Source: Microplitis mediator
Taxonomy: Eukaryota > Arthropoda > Insecta > Hymenoptera > Braconidae
Length of the DNA: 64,000 nucleotides
Assembly (NCBI RefSeq): GCF_029852145.1
Contig: NC_079969.1
Span: 11,594,001 to 11,658,000 of the forward strand
Reading direction: 5' to 3'
Shown: one piece after another, positions 32,306-45,393 of the stretch
Position numbering within the stretch: position 1 is the first letter of the stretch
How the letters are laid out: the number at the start of each line of letters is the position of its first letter
Translations under genes and position numbers: made by a program
Notes under the pieces: model-generated
Databases searched by the model: none
Told to the model about the DNA's origin: nothing
The model's input: the letters and a program-made list of their open reading frames with translations, nothing else

Positions 32306-33229
32306 TTAATGATAAATCTATGTTATTATTAATATTAATTATTTTCAGTATAAATTATATGATTTTTTTTTATTCCCGATTGAAATCAATTTATACCAAT
32401 TAAAGATTCTCGATGGGATTCAGTAGAAATTAAAATATGATAAAAATGTTCTGAAATATTGCTTTAAATAATAAAAATATATCTTTTAGAAAAATTAATT
32501 TTTAAATTATGAGGCATCATTTTTTGTAAAATTTAAAAGATGAATAAGAAAATAAGTATTAATTTCTTTTTCAAATTTATTTATTTATGATTTCTTTTTT
32601 AATTTGATTGATTTACAGCATTATTGATATTAATAAAGATTATATAAAAAATTAGCAACTACATTTATGCACTATTGATGGTAATCCGATAGTGTATTGA
32701 CTACTCCACAAAGATCTATTGTTACACAGCCTAGTGGCATTGCCGTTTCTTCAATGGAGTGTGGGACTCAAGCCCATACTGATATTGTCTATCCCGCTAT
32801 ACAGACATGTAAACTACGCAAAGATTTTTGTACTATACAGTATAGTAGATAACGCCATACTTATGGTACTTGCTGCAATATTATAATAAGAGTATGGCGA
32901 TAAGCACCATACATTTCTTTCCGTGTACGTAATTAAAAAAAAAAATTTTATAGGAGATTGAAAAATGAAATAATTTTTGCAGTACTTTCTGTGGTAGCTA
33001 TCTATTCATTAACTACAATTCCAAAATACAATGATATACTTTTATATATATAAGTATATATTTTTTATAGTTAATATAAACAAAAATTTATTGCAACAAT
33101 AATTAATAACTATAATAATGACAATAATTAATATTATTACCTTTAATAGAAGTCATTTTATTTTTTTCCGTATTAATTATGACGTCAAAAATATTACTAT
33201 TGATATCTACAATTTTTTTCACAAGTATG
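32306..33229. other. AT-rich DNA downstream of the secreted-protein gene
   Basis: No gene is seen. A repeat-like segment at about 32690-32930 ends in tttctttccgtgta, which resembles the ends of the element at 49650-50578. A minus-strand open frame at 33103-33312 overlaps the gene's last codons in another frame and is probably incidental. Confidence 0.4.
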
Positions 33230-34607
33230 TCAGTAATAATTATTGGCAGTAATTGTATTAACATTATTGGAGGGATTTCTATCATTGACAGTGATCCGTC
33301 CTCTTCTTCCATTTACAGTAACGATATTCACATTTCGTGTCATTTTGTTATTGATAGTAATCGATACACTATCGCCATTAATAGTAAAGGTATTCACATT
33401 ATCACTATTATTATTAATAATAATTCTTTTACTAGTACCTTGGATAGTAAATGTATTTACATTGTTAGTATTATTATCAATAGTAATTGTACCACTACTC
33501 TTATTAATAATGACGGTGTTCACATTATTATATCCATTTGTAATAGACATTCCTGCATCATTATTAGGAATATTTAATGTTATAACTTCATATGCAACAT
33601 TATGAATTATTATTTTTTGGCGATTATTGTCAGCAACACTTCTTATCTTATTATTTTTAACTGGTCCGACATTGGATAATTCTGCGGTACACAAAGAATC
33701 TTCGATTTCTCCCTCTGAATTATTATCAATTGAATATGCCTTCAATAAATTAAAAATTTTTTTATTATCCAATTACGTCAGAATTTTATTCGTAAAATAA
33801 GAAACAGGTAAAATAACAATTTTATGTAGTAGCATGACGCTTTGAAAAAGTGTCAAAATTCTGTAAAATTACAGTTTCCAGAATGAACCCGGTAAAAAAA
33901 TTTTATGTAATCAGATAGAATCATATAGAATTTTATATAATTATTTTTTATCGAACTCTATCTAATGACAACTTCTGAGTCCATATCATGGCGTTTGAGT
34001 GCTTGAATTTTGTGAAATTTTGTATAATAATTCAGTTACGAAATAATCGCTGAGATAAAGGGATTTTATAAAAATCATACATGCAAGATTCAGTATCAAA
34101 ATAAATATTAAATTGAGACCGCATCCTCACGTGCGCAGTTTGGCTCAGTGGTAAACAGCTTAGACTTCAGACCCAGACAACCCAGTATCGAGTCCAGACG
34201 CCGCGATTTATTCATCGATAAAGACGACTAATTACTGTCACCGTAAAACTAATCTCAGTCAACATATTTTCTCTTTGTATAATTTTACAAAATTATATCG
34301 TGTTAAAGTTAACATGTAATTATATGAATTTTTTTTTTCACGGGAATTTAATTAAATGCAATTTTCAAAAAATAATTTCAAAATTTAAAATGGACTCTGT
34401 TAATATTTTAGTAAAATCCTGACATTCTTTTTGGAAACTGTCGTTTTTTCAGTCGTTAGTTTGAAGCAATGATCTGTTATTTTTTCTGTTTTTATTTTGT
34501 TTGTAGGACATGTTAACAATATTTTTTATTTAAATTGTTTAATTAATTACCTTTATTCCGGCGAACGACATTACGACCACGACAATCAATAAATTTTTTA
34601 GACACAT
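33230..34607 (-). CDS. Secreted Asn-rich tandem-repeat protein, two exons
   Basis: Exon 1 (34551-34607) encodes MCLKNLLIVVVVMSFAGIK, a clear signal peptide, and ends at a donor (aag/gtaatt). Exon 2 (33230-33739) follows an acceptor (attgaag/gc) in phase 0 and encodes 169 residues; total 188. After an acidic stretch (DNNSEGEIED) and a linker, residues ~90-188 are four to five repeats of 21-22 residues: NNVNTFTI, a turn such as NGDS, then ITINN. Alternating hydrophobic residues suggest a small beta-solenoid or fibre. One Cys remains in the mature part. A TATAAA lies about 95 bp before the ATG. I do not recognise the family. Secretion is inferred from the signal peptide; the role (saliva, venom, cuticle or other) is unknown. 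Confidence 0.65.
34131..34215 (+). repeat. tRNA-like SINE head in the secreted-protein intron
   Basis: It has an A box TGGCTCAGTGG (34141-34151) and a B box gtatcgagtcc (34185-34195), followed by tttattcatcgataaa, a variant of the SINE tail seen at 48135. No acceptor stem forms, so it is not a working tRNA. Confidence 0.5.
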
Positions 34608-34700
34608 TTTTAAAAAATTTATTATTATGAGACAGGAGTCATAGTTTACAGTAGATATGTTGTTAATTGTTTTGCCAACTGTCTATAGTGGTGGCCGACA

Positions 34701-34706
34701 TTTATA
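34701..34706 (-). promoter_or_regulatory. TATA box of the secreted-protein gene
   Basis: On the minus strand the context is ctataaatg, about 95 bp upstream of the ATG at 34607. Transcription would start near 34670. Placement fits a strong tissue-specific gene, but only sequence supports it. Confidence 0.45.
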
Positions 34707-34707
34707 G

Positions 34708-37700
34708 TTGTTAATATCAATAACAGTTAAAAGAATATATGAAATATTTTTCTCAAAACTTATCACTAAGCCATAATTAAGAGATATGATATGTCAATAA
34801 CTGATAGTGACAACACCTTAAGTAAATTTACAATGAAAAAAACAACGGTTTTTTCCCATCATTTGTACGCATTTTCTTGTCTCATGATCAAGGTCACCTC
34901 AGTTGCCTCAGTCGTTACACGCGCCAACATATAATTTATACTTTTAATGTAGAACTTCTGCACAGAAAAAAAAAACTATCTTGGCTGAAGATAAATTTTC
35001 TTCAATCAAGTATTGAATTTTAAATCTTACGTCAATAAATCATTTCTTAAGTCAAAAACTCTTTTACGATTGAATTAAAATACTTACTTATTAATTCAAG
35101 ATACTTGATTTTCTCAATTAAAGAAGAATTTTATTCATCCAAGATTTGCTATTTACTTGTATTAAAAGTGAACTTATTTATTCGAAGTAAATACATTTAT
35201 TAAGTTAAATAATTTTTTTTTTAAACAAGAACCTTAATTTACTTCATTCAATAACAATATCTTTTGACGGAAGAAAATAAATTCGTTGTACCAACAAAAT
35301 TCTGTTCTCCTGTTGGTAATATAGTTTCTCTAGACAAGCTGTATGACCGACTTGAGCAAAGAGTAAATTTTCTTGGCTGAAGAAAATTTTGTTCTTAAGG
35401 AATGAATTCTAACTTACTCTCTCTTTCTCGCACTAGTACAGTAAATTAATACCGAGTCCACATTTTTTATTGAAATAAATTAAAATTAAATAATTGAATT
35501 GTATTATTATAATAAGTTAATTAATGTATATAATTAAATGATATTAAATAAATTTGTAATTTTTTTTCTAACCGAATTTTTTTTTAACTTCCCGCTGAGA
35601 AAATCGATAATTTTCAAAAATCGGGTTTTCATCATATGTCGACGTTTAAAGGTGCCAGTTTTATTTTTGGTAGAGTCACTTCTGGTTGAGTCGTGATCTG
35701 TAACAACGTTGTGCAAATCCACGCTCTGTCGCTCGGGAAGTAAATCAATTTTATATTTATCTACTTCCCTCTCAGAGATGGCGCTACATAGGCTAAACTG
35801 GTCTCATTTTTAATGATCCAGCCGCGTATGTCTCGGCAAAGTGGTCTGCAGAGCATCGGACCAAAGTCAGTTCCAGTGGGTCGATTTAAGGGCTCTGAGG
35901 TGGGGCGTGTGCCTCCTGAGAATATTCAGACTTCGCTTAATACGAAGTAATGGGAGCGAGATTAACATTGAAAACGACTCAGGGTCGTCTGATAGCTTGA
36001 TGCCTCTTGGTTGTCGCGACGTCGGTTAACTAATATAAGACTTACACGCAGACGTACTATTTAGTCGATAAAAACGTGTCATCACAAAAAATTTCTTAGA
36101 TTTTAAGAAAACATTCTAGTTTTCATGATTCAGGAGCCTTTTACGACCGTTCCCGTGGTCTACATGCAATATTTAAGGAATTTCCTGTTGGATCACGAAC
36201 AGTACACTCTGAATCGAAAGATAAACTCATTTTCTATTATCAGATTGTTTTAGAGTTGCGATGATTACTGGGGACTAATGAGGAATCGCTGAATAGACCT
36301 GTATGTTCGAAAAAGACTCAAACATTACCAGAAACTTTAATTTTAGTATTAACGTCATTTTCTTGTTTCAAAATTTTTACGTCAACAGATCGACTTCTAG
36401 ACATTTCGTAGATTCAAAAAAGTTTTAAGCGTTAGAAGTCAATTTAAACGTTTAAAGTCATCCTACTCTGTCGAAAATAATCAGAATGGTCAAGACCCTA
36501 ATTCAATATTCAATTGAAACGCGCAATAATGAACAGAAATTCATAAATGATTTTGAATTATAAAATTAAAAACTGATAAGTTTATTTGTCTAACAAAATT
36601 CAATCATTCACGTGATGGTGCTTGTATAGTACCCGGGTAGTCCAGGGGTGCCGGTCGATTAAAGAAATTTTCTTCATACTATTTACTAAAATTTGAATTT
36701 TTCATATCATCTGCCTAGTAAAACTGCGAGTTTCAATGCTCGTTTTACCAGTCGAAACAAACCAATTTCAGGCCAATATACGATTTAGCAGACAGAAACT
36801 AGTCAGTTTGAACGTACTCGCAGATAAAACCCTAAACCATTATATAAAATTATGTCATTTAAATTATGAAGATCTCAATTATCAAATAAATTTTTTATTC
36901 ACTTGCAAACTTTAATTTATCCAGAAAACAACTTGAATAAAATTCTCATTTACCCAGGTATAAGTAAAACAAAAAATGTTTTGTTTATACGTATGTGTAT
37001 AACGTGTGAGGTACGAAAAGAAGACACATCTTTTTAAAACTGAAAATAGAGTTTAATTATATGGAAATAATTATATTTATAACTTTCGATTATTAGTTAA
37101 AATAAAATAAATAAATAATAACAAATAAGAGAAACTTGATGACATTAGGAATATTTTTAGTACATACTTGTTATATCTATACATTGTTATTCTATCTCAC
37201 CCATATAGATTTTCCACTACTACTGGTTAATACAAACTGGAATATAAGTTTTAAGACAGTGTTTTGATAACGTCGAAGTGCGTCAGATGAAGCTTCCCAG
37301 CTAATGGATCGTCACTCACATTTGTTCCTTCATAAAGTGAATACCACTTATATAGTATCCTAAATTGAGATATCATCATATTAGTGTCAATAATTAACAA
37401 TGATAAAATATTTTAAATGTAAACAAAAGAAAATTTAATTATTAAAATTAATTAAAAAGTATAATGTGACTAAATTTACTCTATAATTTTGTTACTTTTT
37501 GAGTTTTATTGTGTTAAGAAGTCGAACACACATACTAAGCAATAACATATTTATATTGACTCGACTGGAGAAAACAAATTAGCCTTATCATGTATACATA
37601 ATCATATCGAGATTGATACATAATTGCATGTATATGGGCTCATGCATAATCAAATCTGACAATACAGAGCTAGTATGAGCTCGTAACTTATAAGTAGACA

Positions 37701-37827
37701 GTGTACAGGTTCATATATGGCTATATGTGCATCCCACACATAATGATAGTGGAATTTTTCACTTTTATACTCCCGACTTTGGATTCTTCCTATTCCTTAC
37801 AAAAAATTAGAAGGTGTCCATCCACTG
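34708..37827. other. Repeat-derived intergenic DNA
   Basis: 34965-35400 carries words like cttggctgaagataaatttt and ttcttcaatcaagt at both ends, so it is probably a decayed element. 35815-36033 is less AT-rich, with an open frame on the plus strand that I cannot assign. 36720-36830 resembles the ends of the ~570-bp repeat family (cgaaacaaaccaatttcag). No gene is supported. Confidence 0.4.
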
Positions 37828-38240
37828 TAGGGGTGTGCGAATACTCGAAACTTCGAATTATTCGAGGCAAATCGAATCGAACAATTCGATTCGAGATTCG
37901 CCTCGAAGATTCGAAACGTTTGAGTATAGTTCGGAATATTCGAATAGTTCGAAAGATTCGAATAATTCGAAAGATTTGAACTTTTTTAAATCTCACGTTC
38001 ATTAACTTTATTTTTCAGGTACAAATATAATAATATAATAGTTTTTTAATTTAATATAGCCATAAATACTAAATTTGTCAGATGCAATAATAATATTTAC
38101 CGAAGGTTCAGAAAAATTTTGAACTATTAGAACCTTCCGAACTATTCGAATCTTTCGAACTATTTGATATTCGACTCGAATATCGAATTGAACCTAACTA
38201 TTCGATTCGATTCGATTCGAACAAGATTCGCACACCCCTA
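37828..38240. mobile_element. hAT-type MITE with perfect 8-bp target duplication
   Basis: The ends TAGGGGTGTGCGAAT and ATTCGCACACCCCTA are complementary. ATCCACTG is duplicated exactly at 37820-37827 and 38241-38248. An 8-bp target is the hAT signature. The 413-bp body is full of ttcgaa/attcgaa words near both ends. The exact duplication indicates a recent insertion. Confidence 0.9.
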
Positions 38241-38248
38241 ATCCACTG

Positions 38249-40234
38249 CTGTGCATTCTGTAATTTTGATTTCAGGCATCGCAAGCTCCTCGTTGTCAAA
38301 ATTATAGAGAGTTTTCAAACGGGAGAGAACCACTTTATGAAATTTAAGGGTAAAATTTAGATAGTAAGTACCACTTGTAAATTTTGAATAGCTATAGCTA
38401 TAGCGCATCAGATAGATTTTTTACAGGGCTTCCTATAGAACATATAGGCCTTTAGCATCCTTCAAGACTTTACATTTTATAAAGAATACTTATGTAGTTT
38501 TATAATTAGATCATGGCTGTCTAGGTAAAAAGTTATATGTGAATAAATCTGGGCATATCTACTTCTGGTATACTCAGATATTATCCTATCTCAGTTATAA
38601 TATCATAAGATCACATCAGTGACTAAATACACCTATAACTCGACACCAAATCAGCAATAAACCAGATCTAATCTTGTTTGGATTCATATACATCGATTCA
38701 TGAATCTATATCTAATTAAGTATCTAAATTAACTCACTTCTTACTATTGAAGACATATTTGTTAAATACAAACAAATGATGTCTAAGAAATAATTTCTTA
38801 TATATTAAGAAATCTATTTAAATGCTAAAAAATCCTTCTATTAGTGCAATTTTTCCCAGGAGTGTATGAATTAAAGGAACGAATATATCATAGAGGCCAT
38901 TCCAGAGTTTTTAAAATTTATTTAGCAAAAAAAGGTATCCATGAACTGTAATTTTAGCACTTAAGTTTTAAAATAATACTTGAATCTTTTTTTTGACATT
39001 TTTTATTATTCAGCAACTGTTGATGGTAACTCAATTTAATTGTAAAAATCTAACTTCTTTAATGATGTACCTGAAATGAATTAAATTGTAAATAATGCAA
39101 TATTTTGCGTATTTTTTACACTAAACAAAAAATTCATTAATGCCGCCAGGAATTTGCTAATATCCAGTTGAATCAATAGAAATATAGTTGCCATAAATCT
39201 TGTCTAAGATATATCATGCATGAAGCAGAGGGTAACTTTTATTTAGTTATGCGACGGAGTTGGCATACATTAGATAACGTATATACTCGTCTAAAAAATC
39301 GAATTAACTTTATTCAACTTGAATTTGATGAATTAAAATTTTAATTGTTTGTTCTAATAAATAAACATACAATAATGAGCGAAATTTAATACACTGCCGT
39401 GCTAAGAAAAGATATAGGAATATCAGAGGATAAGTTACTATTTTTGTAGTAAATAATTTTATAAGATCATAGTACTAGTTTCATAAAGGAAATAATTTTA
39501 ATTGTTACGAAAATAATAATCCAAAAATTGAAGATCTATAGACAAATAGCAATTAGCCCAATATGCAATGTAAGAAATATACCCGCGTTTAATCAATAGA
39601 TATACCTGTTCTTTCTACATTTGGTGGTGATAATTAACCTCAAGTAGAGTTCTATTGAAAATCGTAATTTAGATAGCTGTCGTTTATTATTTTACTGCTT
39701 AAATTAAATGGCATATGTAGTTTCCGTCAATTATAGGCTAATTCCATCCTATTGTTTTCCTTCTTTTTTATGGGTGTTTAAAGTATTAGCTATTTGCATT
39801 TTAGCGGTCAACATATAATTTTTATTTTCAATCACTCACTGACTCATACATCTTATATGTTTTATTAAATAATAAAATAGCATTAAAATCACGAAAAGTT
39901 TTATTGTAAAGTTTTACTGGCTATTTGATTATTGAGCTTTTTAAGTACAAAATTTATTACAGTCGACAAACAGAAGCCATATCGATATTACCGAACGATT
40001 TAGAAATCTACTCAATCTAATGTACTAACTAACATACAAACTTGAATGAATTTATTTTTGTATATGTACTAAGTAGCGGAATCGCGAGAGAATATAAGTA
40101 AAAAAAAAAGAACGCTACGACATCATTTATTTTGTTAAATAACAAACTGTGTTGTGTTAGGTTTGCTAAAATAACCAAAACAATACTTTAGTAGTATATA
40201 AGTGCTGTATATGCTATTCAAACGTTTCTTGTTG
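38249..40234. other. AT-rich intergenic DNA
   Basis: I see no exon, RNA gene or clear repeat structure. Confidence 0.45.
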
Positions 40235-40930
40235 TATATATATATATATATATATATATTAGACCGTGCCACAAAAACCAACTAATTTTTTTTATGAATG
40301 GTCTTAAAATTTTATTATTATTATTCATTTATTTAATTGGCCATAGAGTCGAGACTCCTTACGGCCATCTAAAATACATAATTTGGTAGAAAATACCAAT
40401 ATAAATGGTTCTCTTAAATTTCAAGCGCTTAATAATTAATATTAATAAATCGCTCATCGTAATTTTTTATTTCCCATTCAAATAATAAGGAAAAATCTAT
40501 TTTTTTTTATTTGGAATTTTATAACTCGTCAGCGAATCAGTGTATTGAAAAGGTCGAGATGATATAGTTTTTTGGAAGTTAAACGCTTTACAAAAAAGTT
40601 TTCTTATTATATTCCGAAAATTTTACTTTTTCAAAAGTTATGTTAGGTCAAAGTTGAATTAGTTGTAAATTTTAGTTTTATGTGACATTTTCCGGCAAAA
40701 CTATGAGACGTCTCAAAATGATATAGGACATTGTGTGGAGATCATTTTATTTTGCACATATTATTTATTACAGTTTTCAAAATTTTAGAAAATTATTTGT
40801 ATTTAAAAGTAATTAATTAAAATCAGTTAAAATACGATTTCTTGGAACAAATTGGCATTTAAATGAAAATAACTAAAAAACTTTCAACAAAATCTGATAC
40901 TAATGAGAAATTTACGATAAAATATATACT
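40235..40930. repeat. (TA)n tract and decayed fold-back family copy
   Basis: A TA run at 40235-40260 is followed by attagaccgtgccacaaaaa and blocks such as cgctttacaaaaaagttttc, ggcaaaactatgag and ttggcatttaaatgaaaata. These follow the order of the left arm and centre of the fold-back elements at 16462 and 62242. The copy is highly diverged. Confidence 0.5.
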
Positions 40931-42160
40931 CAATCTTCTTCCAAAGCAAATTGAATTTCGAATAGTATAGATTTTCTGTTCATGTATTCAGTAGTTTTTC
41001 GCAGTTGATTCGAACATAAAAATCGCTTTCTTATTTATTAATATAGATTCGAAGATTCTGATTATGTACATATCTTTAAATATTTTAATTTAAAAAAAAA
41101 ATTGTCAATAATTTTTTTGAGCTCATAAACTAGTCACCGAGGCTGCTTAAACGAAAGCATCAACTTGACGTCGCCGTCTATAACAGTGACGACGATGACG
41201 TCCATAATGGGAAACGAACAAGATCTCATCGGTTGTTATTACAGATGCCACATCTTGCTAGATCCTAGGGTGTATTTCAGGCACAAAGAAACTTTTCCCA
41301 TATAATGATAGTGAACCGGAAGAATGAAAATTTTTCAATAACCAATTTTAACGGTATCGTAAAATTTTAATAACAATAAAAAAAATATATCTTATTCGAA
41401 GGTGACGACTATTTCTTCCATTTGTTAGATTTTTTAATCTAATCTTAAAATGTATTATTACCAAAATGGGGAATCTCCAAAAATTTGATTTTTAAACACT
41501 AAATTAAAACTTATCTTCTTCCTCTTTAAAATAACTTTTCAATGTTAATATTAGCTGATAATCAATCAATCAATTATTTGTACGGATAATCACTGAAATT
41601 TTTGTAATAACTATAGAGCATTTTAGATAGTCACTCAAATGTACTAATTAGTGACACGTTACATAACCGTTAATATGGAATTCACAAGTTTCTTGTGCTT
41701 TTGTCGTGTTTTCGTCTGCAGATCATATAGCCTTTTGTATTATAAACTAAAAGTGAGGTTTTTCAGCACTTTACGTATTTCAAAAAATGTATGAAAATAT
41801 TGAGAACTTCTAAAAATGTTGCAGGAAGTTAAGTAAATAATTGAATTAAATTACAAAGTGTCAACTGACAAATTGACATCCTATTAATAACTGGGTCGTT
41901 TCTCTAGTTAAGAATCAAGATAACGATTGTTGACAAAACGTTATAGTGTATGGTATGTCTTTCACATTGCGAGTTTCAAGTCGTGTATTGAAAATTGACG
42001 ATAGAGGCGAATAAGAGAGAAATATTAAATGAAATGAAGATAAAGAGACGGAGAATGGAAATTTGTTCTGAAATAACAACTGAGCGGCATTAACAATCGT
42101 CTTCTCTATACTCTACGAATTCTTACACAGAGACAAGGACGTTCTCCAAGGCATTTCGAT
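40931..42160. other. Intergenic DNA, no gene seen
   Basis: AT-rich sequence with no supported feature. Confidence 0.45.
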
Positions 42161-42167
42161 TCTTGAA

Positions 42168-42168
42168 G

Positions 42169-42210
<42 letters not shown>

Positions 42211-42243
42211 AGGGAGAGAGAGAGAAAGAGAGAGAGAGAGAGA
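42168..42243. repeat. (TA)n and (AG)n microsatellites
   Basis: A pure TA run of about 38 bp is followed directly by an AG/GA run to about 42243. Confidence 0.9.
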
Positions 42244-42540
42244 TCGAGAAGAGGGTGAAATGGGGCGAAACAACAGCCCATTTTCACTAGCTTTCTCCCT
42301 AAACGCGGCCAATAAAAACAACACTCCAGCTCTTCATTCTCTCCCTCTTTTCTGCGCAAACTCCCTACCGCATAAAGGACAAAAGGGCGAATAGCTGGAG
42401 AATGGAACGATTCCCCAGTATAAGGGAATGAGAGGGCGTTCATTGAATTATAACAATAACATTGCGTTTTTTCGATCGAACAATTGGCCAATTCAACTCG
42501 AATGTCGTTTGACCGAAGTTTAGTTCATTCTTGCAGAAAA
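42244..42540. other. Higher-GC, non-repetitive island
   Basis: The sequence is clearly less AT-rich than its surroundings, contains no recognisable transposon words and lies beside a GA tract. The minus-strand open frame across it has no recognisable domain. It could be a promoter or untranslated exon of a gene outside the window. Confidence 0.25.
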
Positions 42541-43387
42541 GAGTTTTATGGGTAGAGAGAAATGTAAATAGTAAAATTTGTCGTCACGTTTTAAGTATGA
42601 AAAAATATTACTATATTGACATTCACATCGTGTGCATATCTTTCTGACAGCATATCATAAATAATAGTATACGAGAAATAATTCTTAACTTTCCGGTAAA
42701 AATATTAAAAAATAAAACAAATGAAATACATATAAAGTTTTTTTACAAGACTGTCTGAGTATGAATATTGCAATAAATGAATGTTCATTTATTTTATGTC
42801 TCAAAACATTACCGAATCTAAATAATTTTTACAGTAATTTAAAACACATTCAATATAAGTGTTCTTTTTGCTTGGCTTGTAACCTCTTTAATCGATTGTT
42901 TTCAAAATCTAATCTGATGCTGTGTATAACTAAACCTTTTGATTTATTCGAGAAATATTATTGACGATAGATTCAAAAAATAACGTTATTTCTGATATTT
43001 GGGACTGGTCCACCGGTTAATTCCATTGTCACATTTTTGAAAGTTATTCATTAAGTATCTGTACTATAAGGAGTTAATTTTAGTAAAATTGAACAAGAAA
43101 CTAATCGAAAATAGTTAGTATCAACTATATATTACTAAAATTTTTTATTTCATTGTGCTAACTATAGAAAATATTAGTTCTCATAACTTACGCTTAAGCA
43201 ATAATAATAACAATACCTGTTTAATTCATTCCCACCAATAAACTAAGTATAAGTAACTTTTTTACTTTCTATATTATCAAATAATTCATGTAAATACTTT
43301 AACAGTCAATCCAAATACATATACTGTTGTTGAAGTTACTGTATTAAACTACGCATAATTAGGTTTCTTATATACTAATATGTATTA
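42541..43387. other. AT-rich DNA, no gene seen
   Basis: No supported feature. Confidence 0.4.
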
Positions 43388-43590
43388 GACTGGTCCAAAA
43401 AAAACATTTTTTTTTTCTAGTTCTATCATCTCAAAAGTTTCTCTATGGTATAAAAAAAATCCTCACCAAAGGAAAGCTTGATATTTCAATTCTACTAGGC
43501 GCTCAATAATTTTTTGTTTTTACACATAAATAGCATGTGAAAAAATTTTTTTAAATGGTTTTATCGTAATTCTAACAGGTAAAAAGTTAC
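43388..43590 (+). repeat. Left-arm fragment of the fold-back family
   Basis: It begins attagactggtccaaaaaaa and keeps aagcttgatatttcaattct and the ttttttaaatggttttatcg region at the spacing seen in 62242-62460. The rest of the element is missing. Confidence 0.45.
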
Positions 43591-43671
43591 ACGCTGAAAA
43601 AAATGCTAACTATCACCATTACCATCTGTATGTGATAATCATAATCTTGCTTTTTGTTAACTATTTGTTTC

Positions 43672-43905
43672 TCATATACACAGTAAAAAATATTGTGTAT
43701 TTGCGTCGAAAACGGTTTGTGTTAAAAATTGTAGTGTGTTAAACTAACACAAAGTTTGTGTCACTTTATTTTGTAACATAAAAAATGTGTTATACACTCT
43801 TTATTAACACATTTTGTGTGTTACAGTAGAATTCTTTGCGCCCTCTTATGGCGATATTTCAACATAATTTTTGTGTTAAAAAAGGGTTACACAAAGTCTG
43901 TATCG
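43672..43905. repeat. Cluster of TGTGTTAA/TTAACACA palindromic words
   Basis: About nine copies of tgtgtta or taacaca in alternating orientation occur within 230 bp. This is a typical MITE interior; the ends are not clear. Confidence 0.5.
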
Positions 43906-44949
43906 AAATTACCAAATTAAAACCTCAGGGTACTTCAAGTAAATCAAGAAAAAATTAATTTAATCAAAATTTCAATCAATTAAATTTATACTAGGAAAAA
44001 TAGAAAATAGAGGAGGGAGGGACACAAAACAGAATATCCTGTTCAGAAGAAGTGAAAAATAATTTGATTAGAAAATTAAATAAATCGGATAAAATGAAAT
44101 TGTTTATAAACAATTTAGATAAAAAAAGTAATTTTAACATAAATATTGTGAACGAGCGAAAAAAATATATTTGTTTTATTATTAACTTTTTGAAAATAAA
44201 AATTTCAATAACAAATTTTGAGCATTTCAGGTTGTATATGAATCATAAAAGTTATTAAAATAATAATCATTTTTGCATTGGGCTATCCCAACAAGTTCCT
44301 GATCGGGTTCCGACTGGGGTAAACCTACTGGGCATGCCACAGCGATTCTCAATTGGGACCCAATATATGTATTGGGACAATTTTTAGTCGGGTATCGGCA
44401 CCGAAGCATTTGAAAAATTACTCTTTTCTTAATTTTTTTCAAATATTCCAGGATTTGACCGTGTGGTTCTATTCAAAACTTCTTTAGTTCTTTATCTGAA
44501 GTACTTCATATTTATTTCTGTCCGAATCTGAGTGTTTTATAAAGAATAATCGTAACCAAAAATTTAAGAACTGCTTATTTTTAAATTATCTTAGACTTTT
44601 TGAACTTTTGAAGATGAACGGAAGACATTTTCATTTGAGTTTGAAGAGACCAATATACTAAAGAATATTTATTTGCAATAATGTTTTCTAGCTCAAGCAG
44701 CGGGAAGTTTTGGGGATAGCCTACGGGGTCAACCGTTTTCCATATTTTTGTTTCACAGTTAGCTTAAAATTAAATAGTGATTGAACGATTGTGAAAAAAG
44801 TACACGGCTTTGGACCTTCCTGTTCCTGATGATGATATTTCCCGTTCTGCAGAATCATCTTCTAGTTGTTTACTTTTTGATTTTCTTTTCTAGTGTTACA
44901 GATTTATTTCTTGCTGAAAGTAATGACAATTGACCACTAAATTCTGTTA
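43906..44949. other. Intergenic DNA with a CCCGACTA-family fragment
   Basis: 44270-44400 has words such as tgatcgggttccgactgggg and tagtcgggta, related to the ends of elements at 47613 and 52214. No gene is visible. Confidence 0.4.
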
Positions 44950-45235
44950 TTTGTGGTTAGATATTTTTCGTTTGTTTCTAGTCGAGTCTTGAATGTAGCC
45001 TTCATCAGTAGTTGTTGACTTCCAACCACCATGGCATTTAATGGTTGTTGCATCAGCTCCAGAGTTAGGCTGACTCAGTCAGCGAGCAAGGGAGCTCCGT
45101 ATTAGTATTCGACAATTTAAAAAACTCTGAGATTTTTGCTTCGAACACTCAGCAATTTTGTTTTTGCCAGCAATTTGTCAAGTACACTTACATTTTTGAA
45201 AATTAAAAAAGAAAGCGGCAGGAGTATTCGAAGTT
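44950..45235 (-). pseudogene. Crypton-type tyrosine recombinase C-terminal fragment
   Basis: On the minus strand, allowing stops and frame changes: FFNFQKCKCT, then AGKNKIAE, then KISEFFKLSNTN, then RSSLAR, then SGADATTIKCHGGWKSTTTD followed by EGYIQDSTRNKRKIS. This follows the order of the C-terminal catalytic part of Crypton/DUF3504 tyrosine recombinases, with the conserved HGGW histidine. The nucleophile may be the Tyr in EGYIQDS. At least three disruptions mean it is dead. There is no N-terminal half. Confidence 0.65.
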
Positions 45236-45393
45236 TACTGGTCTTAAATGTAAGTAATTTTTAACAACGCTGTAATATTTTTCTCCAATTGTGAATAACC
45301 TACTCATATGAGTTTTTTTTTCATTGGAATTGGGGTTTTCATTAGTTTACCTTCAAGATTTTCTAAGTCATCCAGTGTCATGACACATAATTC

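Noticed and set aside
33179..33605. Plus-strand frames of 120-132 residues opposite the repeat-protein gene
   Set aside because: They are antisense shadows of the repetitive coding exon; the minus strand has the signal peptide, splice sites and promoter.
35815..36033. Possible gag-like or gene fragment
   Set aside because: Composition is suggestive, but no frame gives a recognisable domain and no boundaries are visible.
42123..42491. 122-residue minus-strand open frame
   Set aside because: It runs through (TA)n and (GA)n tracts, giving low-complexity residues, and shows no domain or splice context.
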